From positions 48,605-112,604 of the forward strand of contig JAISAH010000111.1 in the NCBI GenBank assembly GCA_031266805.1: 64,000 nucleotides of DNA. The letters run 5' to 3'. Positions 41,302 through 48,797 of this stretch are shown here, piece by piece. The DNA is from Gracilibacteraceae bacterium (GTDB lineage Bacteria > Bacillota > Desulfitobacteriia > Desulfitobacteriales > Syntrophobotulaceae). Below the pieces are notes generated by a model. It was not told the DNA's origin. It worked only from the letters and a program-made list of their open reading frames with translations, and ran no database searches. Numbering within the stretch: the first letter of the stretch is position 1; each line of letters begins with the position of its first letter. Made by a program: the position numbers and the translations under genes.

Positions 41302-41838
41302 TTACTTCAGCAAATTTTCGATCTCCGTCTCAAGCTGCTCCGGCCTATAAGTCGGAGTGTAACGCGCATGGACGGCGCCTTCTTTGTTGATGAGAAACTT
41401 TCCAAAGTTCCATTTAATGTCGCTTGGAGCATTATCAAGTGTAAACTGTTTAACCCTTTCTTCAAAAGCAACGGAAGCTTCATCTCTCTGATCTTCCGGC
41501 GCTTGCTCTTTAAGCCATATATAAAGCGGATCGGCATCTTTCCCGTTTACGTCAATTTTGCCAAAACGCGGAAATGTTGTGCCGTAAGTTAAGGCGCAGA
41601 ACTGCGAGATTTCCTCGTCCGTCCCTGGCGCTTGACTCAGAAATTGATTACAGGGGAAATCCAGGATTTCAAACCCCTGAGCCTTATATTTTTTATACAA
41701 CGCTTCCAAGGCGTCATATTGCGGGGTCAAACCGCATTTTGTGGCGGTGTTGACGATGAGCAGCACCTTGCCGCGATATTCGGATAATGACGCGATATCG
41801 CCTTTATTGTTTTTAACTGAGAAATCATATACCTGCAT
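41302..41838 (-). CDS. Glutathione peroxidase family (thiol peroxidase) protein
   Basis: A 178-residue thioredoxin-fold peroxidase. The peroxidatic Cys sits in LIVNTATKCGLTPQYDALEAL; the other family blocks are LDFPCNQFLSQAPGTDEEI and DIKWNFGKFLINKEG. It is a Cys rather than Sec enzyme, and bacterial members usually take electrons from thioredoxin. The ATG at 41838 (MQVYDFSVKN), 8 nt after GGAGG, is better placed than the track start. It lies 50 nt downstream of the ABC-2 permease. Confidence 0.92.
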   Translation of the reverse strand: MQVYDFSVKNNKGDIASLSEYRGKVLLIVNTATKCGLTPQYDALEALYKKYKAQGFEILDFPCNQFLSQAPGTDEEISQFCALTYGTTFPRFGKIDVNGKDADPLYIWLKEQAPEDQRDEASVAFEERVKQFTLDNAPSDIKWNFGKFLINKEGAVHARYTPTYRPEQLETEIENLLK

Positions 41839-41887
41839 CTCGTTTTCCTCCATTACATTCTTATTTTTACCCTATTGTATCATAAGT

Positions 41888-42706
41888 CTACCTGTTTTTC
41901 TCCGTCTGGGCGAATAAATATGTCCCCGCGATCAGGCAGGCCGCGGTCAAAACCGCTATGGCGACGAAGTTCACCCTCGGATCGAACAGGACGACGTTCG
42001 CGTAATCCTCCGTTCCCGCGTACACGATCGCCCGGACCAAGTCGAGACAGTAGGTCATCGGCATCAGGCGGGAGAGGACCAGCAAAATGCCGCTGGAGTT
42101 ACCGATGGGGATGATCGCGCCCGACAGGAACATCTGCGGCATCGTGATCAGCATCAGGGCGGTGTTGGCGGTCCTGGTGTTTTTGACGACGCCGATGACC
42201 ATCATGCCCAGCGCCCCGGCCGACAGACACATGAGCGGCGCCAAGGCCAGTATCAGCAGCAGTTGTCCCAGGCTGAGCGTGATGCCCATCATCAGCCCGA
42301 CGATGATCGTACCGCACATGCTGGCGACCGCGGTGAAAGACGAGCCGAAAATTTTACCGATCACGATCGAATAACGGGAAACCGGCGAAACCATCATTTC
42401 CTGCGTAAAATCGGTCATGCGGTCCTCGACCAGCGAGCCAAGGCCCATAGTCGTCGCCATGAACAGCATGTTGACCATCATGCCGACCATCATGAACTGA
42501 CCGTAGTCGAACGAGAGGCCCTCCGCCATATTCTGCGCCAGACTGCCGCCCAGCATACCCATCATGACCAGTGGCATGGCGAAACTGGTGATCAGCACCC
42601 CGGGCGATTTGAGCGCCAGCGTTATATCCCGCGCGGTTATGGTGAGGATCGCGTTCAGTTCACGGAAAAATCTTGATCGGTCCCCCGGAAAAATAAGCTC
42701 ATTCAC
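41888..42706 (-). CDS. ABC-2 type permease (DrrB/daunorubicin-resistance-like)
   Basis: A 272-residue permease with six membrane helices (PGVLITSFAMPLVMMGMLGG, IFGSSFTAVASMCGTIIVGLMMGI, ALMLITMPQMFLSGAIIPIG, NFVAIAVLTAACLIAGTYLF) and the FLSGAIIPIG loop usual for DrrB/NodJ permeases. With the upstream ATPase, coupled by ATGA, it forms a multidrug or lipid exporter. The substrate is not indicated. Confidence 0.88.
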   Translation of the reverse strand: MNELIFPGDRSRFFRELNAILTITARDITLALKSPGVLITSFAMPLVMMGMLGGSLAQNMAEGLSFDYGQFMMVGMMVNMLFMATTMGLGSLVEDRMTDFTQEMMVSPVSRYSIVIGKIFGSSFTAVASMCGTIIVGLMMGITLSLGQLLLILALAPLMCLSAGALGMMVIGVVKNTRTANTALMLITMPQMFLSGAIIPIGNSSGILLVLSRLMPMTYCLDLVRAIVYAGTEDYANVVLFDPRVNFVAIAVLTAACLIAGTYLFAQTEKNR

Positions 42707-43650
42707 GCGGCTTTCCCTCCTGTTTTCAGCAAATATTCCACATAGGCGTCCTCCAAAGTGGGTTCCTGGATCTTCAAAGTGGTCAGCGTCGTTTGCAGGC
42801 GGGCGATGACCTCCTGTGCGCTCAAATCCTGATAAGGCACGACGACATGCTCACCGACGCGGTGAAAAAGCCCCATGCCGGAAAGTTCATTGATGAGCTC
42901 TCCCCTGTCCTCCGCGTCCAAAATGAGTTCGCGCTTGCGCAGGCTGCTCTTTATCTCGTCCGGCGCGCCGGAGAGGACGATCCGCCCCTGGTTGATAACG
43001 CAGACCTTATCCACCTGTTCGGCCTCGTCGATATAGTGGGTGGTGAGAAAAACCGTCGTCCCGTATCGCTGGCGGGTCTCGTTGATGTATTCCCAAAGGC
43101 TGCGGCGGCTCACGGCGTCGAGCCCCTGCGTCGGCTCGTCGAGAAACAAAACGGACGGCGTGTGGATGAGACTGCGGATAATTTCCAGCTTGCGCTGCAT
43201 CCCGCCTGAGAGCTTTTTCACGGGCCGGAACAGCGCGTCCTCTATTCCGACGATTTCCGCCAGCTCCGTCACGCGGGTTTTATATGAAGCGGGCATCAGG
43301 GCGAAAGACGGGCGGTAGCCGAACATCCCGTACAGACAGGCATGGAAGCGTATATTTTCTTCCGCCGTGAGATTCGGGTCGAGACTGGGCTGCTGAAAAA
43401 TAATGCCCACCTTTTCCCGCACGAGCCGCGCCTGTTTTTCCACGTCGCAGCCGGCGATGGTCACGCTGCCGGACGTTTTGCTCAGCGTGGTGGTCAATAT
43501 GGAGATGGTAGTCGTTTTGCCCGCGCCGTTCGGGCCGAGAAACGCAAAAAATTCCCCCTCGTTTACCGTGAAGCTCACGCCTTTCACCGACGGCTCCTTG
43601 GCCTTGCCGTATTGCTTGACGAGTTCGTTTACCGCGATCATGGCTTCCAT
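42703..43650 (-). CDS. ABC transporter ATP-binding protein (DrrA-like)
   Basis: A 315-residue ATPase: Walker A GPNGAGKTTTISIL, Q-loop FQQPSLDPNLTAEENI, signature KLSGGMQRKLEII, Walker B VLFLDEPTQGLD, H-loop LTTHYIDEAEQ, and the C-terminal DrrA extension ending in LEDAYVEYLLKTGG. The ATG at 43650, 6 nt after GGGGGG, is preferred over the track GTG. The gene sits behind four TAAACG repeats that may control it. It works with the permease immediately downstream. Confidence 0.9.
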   Translation of the reverse strand: MEAMIAVNELVKQYGKAKEPSVKGVSFTVNEGEFFAFLGPNGAGKTTTISILTTTLSKTSGSVTIAGCDVEKQARLVREKVGIIFQQPSLDPNLTAEENIRFHACLYGMFGYRPSFALMPASYKTRVTELAEIVGIEDALFRPVKKLSGGMQRKLEIIRSLIHTPSVLFLDEPTQGLDAVSRRSLWEYINETRQRYGTTVFLTTHYIDEAEQVDKVCVINQGRIVLSGAPDEIKSSLRKRELILDAEDRGELINELSGMGLFHRVGEHVVVPYQDLSAQEVIARLQTTLTTLKIQEPTLEDAYVEYLLKTGGKAA

Positions 43651-43708
43651 GGCGATCCCCCCGTTCACTCATATATATTTTTTTACAGCCCCTATCTTAG
43701 CGCGACAA

Positions 43709-43753
43709 GTTAAACGGAGGTTAAACGGAGTTTAAACGCAAGGTAAACGGAAT
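43709..43753 (-). promoter_or_regulatory. Four TAAACG direct repeats with exact 11-bp periodicity
   Basis: TAAACG occurs at 43711, 43722, 43733 and 43744, within units GTTAAACGGAG, GTTAAACGGAG, TTTAAACGCAAG and GTAAACGGAAT. The array lies about 60 nt upstream of the DrrA-like gene. Such helical-phase direct repeats typify binding of OmpR/PhoB-type winged-helix regulators. No matched promoter is clear; TAAGAT just downstream is a weak -10 candidate. Confidence 0.65.
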
Positions 43754-43855
43754 ACCCTACGCCGTTAATTATTTTACATAATCTGAAAACGGTCATATAA
43801 TATTAGAAAATTCTCAAACCAATCCACATTTTGATGATATTTTATCTTAGACGTC

Positions 43856-43884
43856 TTGCGCGGCAAAGCTCCATTTGCTATAAT
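43856..43884 (+). promoter_or_regulatory. Promoter of the diguanylate cyclase gene
   Basis: TTGCGC (43856-43861), a 17-nt spacer, and an extended -10 TGCTATAAT (TATAAT at 43879-43884). Confidence 0.75.
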
Positions 43885-43919
43885 GTAAAACATATTTACT
43901 TATAACGAAAGGCGCGCGC

Positions 43920-45011
43920 ATGGGAAAATTTGTACAAAATTTAATCGTTTCCAATCTTATGCGTAAAACGTTTGCCGATAATAACCAAATGTGCCTGTAC
44001 CTGCAAATAATAACCGCTACCCTCATCTGCGCCGCCACACATTTGTATATGTTGGTTTTTTTCATTTTAACCGGTTCGTTGGTTTTTTCGATTTACAATG
44101 TATTTTCTCTGCTGTTTTACACTACAATGTTCTTGCTGCTCCCCAGACATCATTTTACTTTGATCGGCTTATTGGAAACATCGGAAGTTCTGTTATACGG
44201 CGTATTTTTTTGCGTGCTTACCGGTCTTGCCACCTATGGCCTGACATATTTTGTGCTAATCATCATCATGCAGCAAATAGTTCCCTATGGTTCGATCCGC
44301 CTGCGCACCGGATTGCTCGCGACCGGACTGGTACTCGGTCTCGCTTGCGTGGCCGTTAATTATTATGTGCCGCCGCCTGTGACTTTCAGCGACTCTGTCA
44401 ACCACTTACTCATGGTTTCCAATATCGTTCTCTTGCTGTGCGGAGTGGTCATTGAGCTTTATATTCGCGCCGTGACGGAGTTGATCGTGGAAAATGTTGA
44501 CAACGCCTATGTCAGAGAATTATCCAGTCAGGCGTACACCGACCCGCTGACCGGCTTGTATAACCGGCGTTACGCCGAAAAACATTTTGAAAAAGCCGCT
44601 CTGAAAGGCGAACAGCCGCATTGCTGCGTCGCGATGATCGATATCGACGACTTCAAGCAAATAAACGACACTTACGGCCATGGCTGCGGCGACGACGTGC
44701 TGGTTTTTCTGGCCGGTTTCCTCCGCATGAGCCTGCGCAAAACCGACGTGGTTTTCCGCTGGGGCGGCGAGGAATTTCTCATCATCTTGGAAGATGTGGA
44801 AATCGCGCAGGCAAGCGATGTCATGGACGGACTGCGGGACCGTCTGGCCGGCGCCGTTATCGCCACCCGGCAGGGGGATTTGCGCATCACCGTCACTATC
44901 GGTCTCGCCAAACTGAGCTACGCTTCGGTGGCGGAAAGCATTGAAATATGCGACGCCCGGCTGTATGAAGGCAAACGCTCCGGAAAAAACCGCGTCGTGA
45001 CCCAGTTTTAG
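43920..45011 (+). CDS. Membrane-bound diguanylate cyclase (GGDEF)
   Basis: A 363-residue protein. The N-terminal half has about five or six membrane helices (LIVSNLMRKTF, LQIITATLICAATHLYMLVFF, GLTYFVLIIIMQQIV, LLMVSNIVLLLCGVVIELYI). The C-terminal GGDEF domain has DPLTGLYNRRYAEKHF, MIDIDDFKQINDTYGHGCGDDVL and the active-site RWGGEEFLIIL, so it should make c-di-GMP from two GTP. An RxxD inhibitory site (RKTD) sits five residues before GGEEF, so product inhibition is likely. No PilZ receptor with complete motifs is visible in the window; the FlhG-like fusion has only a partial one. GAAAGGCGCGCGC precedes the ATG. Confidence 0.92.
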   Translation: MGKFVQNLIVSNLMRKTFADNNQMCLYLQIITATLICAATHLYMLVFFILTGSLVFSIYNVFSLLFYTTMFLLLPRHHFTLIGLLETSEVLLYGVFFCVLTGLATYGLTYFVLIIIMQQIVPYGSIRLRTGLLATGLVLGLACVAVNYYVPPPVTFSDSVNHLLMVSNIVLLLCGVVIELYIRAVTELIVENVDNAYVRELSSQAYTDPLTGLYNRRYAEKHFEKAALKGEQPHCCVAMIDIDDFKQINDTYGHGCGDDVLVFLAGFLRMSLRKTDVVFRWGGEEFLIILEDVEIAQASDVMDGLRDRLAGAVIATRQGDLRITVTIGLAKLSYASVAESIEICDARLYEGKRSGKNRVVTQF

Positions 45012-45062
45012 AGACGCCCCTGCACCCTTGCCGTAGGACTTCCATTAGGCCGCGCCTTATGC

Positions 45063-45068
45063 TATACT
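45063..45068 (+). promoter_or_regulatory. Extended -10 promoter before nadD
   Basis: TGCTATACT with no good -35, about 40 nt before the nadD ATG. It would drive nadD, the EamA-MurT fusion and gatD. Confidence 0.45.
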
Positions 45069-45108
45069 GTTGTCTGTGATTTACAGGAACGGGAGAGCAG
45101 TCGCGGGT

Positions 45109-45714
45109 ATGGAAAACGAGATTCTGACCGAATGCGGCGGCGCGGAACGAATTGTCATATGGGGCGGGAGTTTCGACCCCGTTCACTGCGGCCATCTGGC
45201 CGCGGCGGAGGCGGCGCGCGCGGCGCTGGCCCCGGCCGCCGTTCTTTTTGTGCCGGCGGCCCGCTCGCCTTATAAGCGGCGCGCCCACGCCCCGGCGGCG
45301 GAGCGCTTGCGCATGATCGGGCTGGCCATAGCGGCGCGGGAAGGATTCTCTGTCACGGGGCTGGAAATTGAGCGCGGCGGCCCCAGTTTTACAGTGGACA
45401 CTCTGCGGCTGCTCCGGAAATATTTCCCGCGGCCGGAATTGTGGCTGGCGCTCGGCGCCGACGCGACAGCGGCTCTGCCGGCCTGGAAAGGAGCGGAGGA
45501 CATAAAGCGTCTGGCCCGTCTGGCCTGCGTCTGCCGCCCCGGATATTCCCTCGCTGTCGCCGCCGGCTGGGACATAAAGATTATCAAAACCGAGACGCCG
45601 GATATCTCGTCTTCGCGGATCCGCGCTCTGGCGCGCGCGGGAGATTCGCTGGCCGGGCTGACGCCGGAAGCGGTGGAGCGTTACATCAAGGCCAAGGGGT
45701 TGTACCGTTCATGA
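45109..45714 (+). CDS. nadD: Nicotinate-nucleotide adenylyltransferase
   Basis: A 201-residue HIGH-family nucleotidyltransferase making NaAD from NaMN and ATP in NAD synthesis. It has IVIWGGSFDPVHCGHLAAAE (HxGH as HCGH), RSPYKRRAHAPAAERLRM, ALGADATAALPAWKG and the C-terminal ISSSRIRALARAGDSL. The ATG at 45109 is used because a promoter-like -10 overlaps the earlier track start; its Shine-Dalgarno is poor. Its stop overlaps the next start (ATGA). NaAD, its product, is also the substrate of LarB at 16.1 kb. Confidence 0.92.
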   Translation: MENEILTECGGAERIVIWGGSFDPVHCGHLAAAEAARAALAPAAVLFVPAARSPYKRRAHAPAAERLRMIGLAIAAREGFSVTGLEIERGGPSFTVDTLRLLRKYFPRPELWLALGADATAALPAWKGAEDIKRLARLACVCRPGYSLAVAAGWDIKIIKTETPDISSSRIRALARAGDSLAGLTPEAVERYIKAKGLYRS

Positions 45715-47912
45715 AGCTGGGAATATTTTTCATGATCCTGGCGGGGATTCTTTGGAGTACCGCCGGCGTGCTGGTAAAATATATCTCTTGGTCGCCGCTG
45801 GCCGTCGTTTGCCTGCGCAGCTTTTTTGCCTCCGGTCTCCTTCTGCTCTATGTCCGCCAAAAGAACGGCCTGCGGTTCAAACTGTCCAGGCCGGTCGTCG
45901 CTGCCGCCTTATGCATGATGGCCACAATGATCCTCTATATCAGCGCCATCAAACTGACGATCGCCGCCAACGCCGTCTTGCTGCAATATACGGCCCCCGC
46001 CTTTATCGTCATTTACACGGCTCTATTTCGGCGCGTGCGCCCGCATCTTTTGGAAATTATTACCTGCACGCTTATTTTTGCCGGCGTGGCGCTGCTTTTT
46101 CTGGATAAAATAGGCGGAGGGCATTGGCTGGGCAATCTTCTGGGGCTGCTTTCCGGCGTCGCTTTCGGCGCGGTTTGTTTCGCCAATACCCAGAAAGGCG
46201 CCGACCCGCCGGCCGCGACGCTGCTCGGCAACGCCGGTCTTTTGCTCCTGCTGCCGTTTGTATTCGCCGACCCGGCGGTGTGGGCGGCCGGCCGGCATGA
46301 ATGGCTCGCGATAATTATTCTGGGCGTGTGTCAGCTGGGCGGCGGTTACCTGTTTTTCTGCGAGGGGATCAGCCGGGTACCGGCTTTCACGGCGGCGGTG
46401 ACAGCCACCCTGGAGCCGGTGCTCACGCCGGTCTGGGTGTTCGCGGCCATGGGGGAAAAACCCGGTTCCATGTCCTTGCTGGGCGGCGCCTTCGTGATCG
46501 TTGTTATTTTAGTCTACAATTTATTGCGGGCGGAGCGGGAACAGCCGGGCAGCGTCTCTTTTTGGCCGGCGCTCTGGGCGGGGCGGCTGACGGCTCTCGC
46601 CCTTAAACTGGCCGGCCGCCGGGGGACGACTTTGCCGGGGGCGGTGGCTCGGCGCCTATGCCGGCAACTCCCGTCCCGCCTGGGCAGCGCTTATCGGGAC
46701 GGGGTGGTGGTGATCACGGGAACGAACGGAAAAACCACCACCAATAATATTCTGGCCGCGGTTTTGGCCGCGGCGGGAAAAAAAGCGGCTTTTAACAGCG
46801 AGGGGGCAAATATGCAGAGCGGCATCTGTACGGCGCTGCTCCGGGACGCGACATGGCTGGGCCGCGTCCGCGGCGATATTCTGCTCGCGGAAGTGGACGA
46901 GGGCAGTCTGCCGGAATTTTGCCGGGAGATAAGACCGCGTCTGGCGGTAGTGACAAATTTCTTCCGGGATCAGTTGGATCGCTACGGCGAATTAGACGCC
47001 ACGATAGCCAAAGTGCGAGCCTCTCTGCCGCCGAAGACGGCGCTGCTCCTCAACGCGGACGATCCGCTCGCGGCGCGGCTGGCCGCCGGCCGGGAAGAAG
47101 CCCTGTTTTACGGAGCGGCGGCTCTGCCTGTCAGCGGCGGCGCGGGCGGGGAAAACCGGGAAGGAAGATTTTGCCCCCATTGCGGTTCCCCGCTTGATTA
47201 TACGCTGTTTCACTACGGACATTTGGGAATATATGCCTGCAGTGCCTGCGATTTTCGCCGCCCGGTTCCGGAAGCGGAAGCGACGCGGGTCAGCGCCGGG
47301 GAGAACGGGATTGCCTTTACGGTTTGGGGGCGGGAATATACGGCGCCGCTCCGGGGTTTCTATAATCTGTATAACGCTTTGGCGGCGCTGGCGGCGGCCG
47401 AGTGGCTCGGCGTTCCGCCCGAGGCCGGCCGGGCCGCTCTCAATGTTTTCACGGCGCGGGACGGACGGATGGAGGAATTTCACCTTGACGGCGGTCTCAC
47501 CCTCATACTGGTGAAAAACCCCGCCGGTTTTAACGCGGCGCTGGAGGCGGTAACCGCCGCCGACGGCCCGCTGCGTCTGCTGATCGCCATAAACGATAAC
47601 GCGGCGGACGGGCGGGATATATCCTGGCTGTGGGATGTGGATTTTGAAAGGCTGGCCGCCTGCGGCCCGCGCTTGCGCCAGGTCGTCTGCGGCGGCGTCC
47701 GGGGCGCGGATATGCTGCTCCGGCTTAAATACGCCGGGGTGAGCAAAGAGACGCTGCTTTGCGCGCCGGATCTCGCCGTAGCGCTGGCCGCGCTGCGGCG
47801 GTTTAACGGCGAGCGGGGCGGCCGCGTTTATGTGCTGCCCACCTATACGGCGCTGGCGCCGCTCCGCGCTTTGCTGCGCGCCGCCGAGCGGGCGGAAGGA
47901 GGGCGGGCGTGA
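45711..47912 (+). CDS. EamA/DMT transporter fused to MurT (lipid II isoglutaminyl synthase ligase subunit)
   Basis: One uninterrupted 733-residue frame. Residues 1 to about 290 are a ten-helix EamA-type drug/metabolite transporter (GIFFMILAGILWSTAGVLVKYI, FTAAVTATLEPVLTPVWVF). After a short linker, residues about 300-733 are a full MurT: Mur-ligase P-loop VVVITGTNGKTTTNNIL, VDEGSLPEFCREI, VTNFFRDQLDRYGELD, a zinc ribbon FCPHCGSP...CSACDF, and the C-terminal domain. MurT with GatD amidates the alpha-carboxyl of D-Glu in lipid II. The ATG at 45711 overlaps the nadD stop; gatD follows with GTGA overlap. No stop or strong internal ribosome site separates the parts, so this looks like a true fusion, pending read-level checks. 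Confidence 0.85.
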   Translation: MKLGIFFMILAGILWSTAGVLVKYISWSPLAVVCLRSFFASGLLLLYVRQKNGLRFKLSRPVVAAALCMMATMILYISAIKLTIAANAVLLQYTAPAFIVIYTALFRRVRPHLLEIITCTLIFAGVALLFLDKIGGGHWLGNLLGLLSGVAFGAVCFANTQKGADPPAATLLGNAGLLLLLPFVFADPAVWAAGRHEWLAIIILGVCQLGGGYLFFCEGISRVPAFTAAVTATLEPVLTPVWVFAAMGEKPGSMSLLGGAFVIVVILVYNLLRAEREQPGSVSFWPALWAGRLTALALKLAGRRGTTLPGAVARRLCRQLPSRLGSAYRDGVVVITGTNGKTTTNNILAAVLAAAGKKAAFNSEGANMQSGICTALLRDATWLGRVRGDILLAEVDEGSLPEFCREIRPRLAVVTNFFRDQLDRYGELDATIAKVRASLPPKTALLLNADDPLAARLAAGREEALFYGAAALPVSGGAGGENREGRFCPHCGSPLDYTLFHYGHLGIYACSACDFRRPVPEAEATRVSAGENGIAFTVWGREYTAPLRGFYNLYNALAALAAAEWLGVPPEAGRAALNVFTARDGRMEEFHLDGGLTLILVKNPAGFNAALEAVTAADGPLRLLIAINDNAADGRDISWLWDVDFERLAACGPRLRQVVCGGVRGADMLLRLKYAGVSKETLLCAPDLAVALAALRRFNGERGGRVYVLPTYTALAPLRALLRAAERAEGGRA

Positions 47913-48673
47913 CCATACGGATAGCGCATCTTTACCCGGATCTGCTCAACCTTTACGGAGACAGAGGCAATGTCATGACCCTCATGGCCCGCTGCCGCTG
48001 GCGCGGGATCGACTGCGTCCTAGAGCGGGTCTCCATAGGCGCGGCCTGGGACCCGGCGGATACGGACATCGTCTTCTTTGGCGGCGGTTCCGACCGGGAA
48101 CAGGGGATTTTGACGCGGGATCTGAGCGGACGGGCGCCGGCTCTGCGCTCCGCTTTGGCGGACGGGCTTGTCCTTCTGGCGGTTTGCGGCGGTTTACAAA
48201 TGCTGGGATCGCATTACCGGACGCCGGCGGGCGAGGAATATCCGGGACTCAGTCTGCTGGACCTGTATACAGAAGCGGGAGACAAGCGTCTCATCGGCGA
48301 CGTGCGGGCTGATTTGACGCCGGAGACGGCGGCGGCGGCGGCGCGCGCCTGTCCGGGCGCCGAAGGTTTGACGACGCTGGTGGGTTTTGAAAATCACGGC
48401 GGCCGCACCTGGCTCGGCCCCGGCCTGCCGCCGCTGGCCCGGACGCGGCCGGGCGCGGGCGGCGGCAATAACGGCCGGGACGGCGGGGAAGGCGTGCGCT
48501 GGCGGAATGTGTTCGGCACATATTTGCACGGCCCGCTGCTGCCGAAAAACCCGCATATCGCCGACTTGCTGCTGTCGCTGGCTTTGGCCCGGCAGGGTCA
48601 GCCGGCTGAACTGCCGCCCCTGGACGACGCGGAAGAAATCATGGCCCACAAGGCAAGGTTAGGGAAGCGGTAA
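47909..48673 (+). CDS. gatD: GatD, lipid II isoglutaminyl synthase glutaminase subunit
   Basis: A 254-residue class I glutamine amidotransferase-like protein (CobB/CobQ type) supplying ammonia to MurT. It starts IRIAHLYPDLLNLYGDRGNV and has the nucleophile Cys in LLAVCGGLQMLG and the His in FGTYLHGPLLPKNP. A Gly-rich insertion (GAGGGNNGRDGGEG) precedes the His block. The GTG start overlaps the MurT stop (GTGA). Together with the fusion upstream it should convert lipid II D-Glu to D-isoGln, which is needed for efficient cross-linking. Confidence 0.94.
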   Translation: MTIRIAHLYPDLLNLYGDRGNVMTLMARCRWRGIDCVLERVSIGAAWDPADTDIVFFGGGSDREQGILTRDLSGRAPALRSALADGLVLLAVCGGLQMLGSHYRTPAGEEYPGLSLLDLYTEAGDKRLIGDVRADLTPETAAAAARACPGAEGLTTLVGFENHGGRTWLGPGLPPLARTRPGAGGGNNGRDGGEGVRWRNVFGTYLHGPLLPKNPHIADLLLSLALARQGQPAELPPLDDAEEIMAHKARLGKR

Positions 48674-48710
48674 TATCCACCCCTTTACAAATTTTCACAA
48701 AATATTGTAG

Positions 48711-48739
48711 TTGCGTTCCGTTCTCGGATATAATATAAT
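48711..48739 (+). promoter_or_regulatory. Promoter of the LRR protein gene
   Basis: TTGCGT (48711-48716), a 17-nt spacer and TATAAT (48734-48739); an overlapping alternative is TTGTAG with TATAAT at 48729. Confidence 0.65.
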
Positions 48740-48797
48740 TATTTTATCTAAGGAAGCTCTAAGGATTTTCATCGCGGTCGAAACATGGAGGGTAATT

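Noticed and set aside
43709-43753. CRISPR array or plasmid-type replication iterons
   Set aside because: Units are 11 bp without spacers, only four copies, and no cas or rep gene is present; a regulator array fits better.
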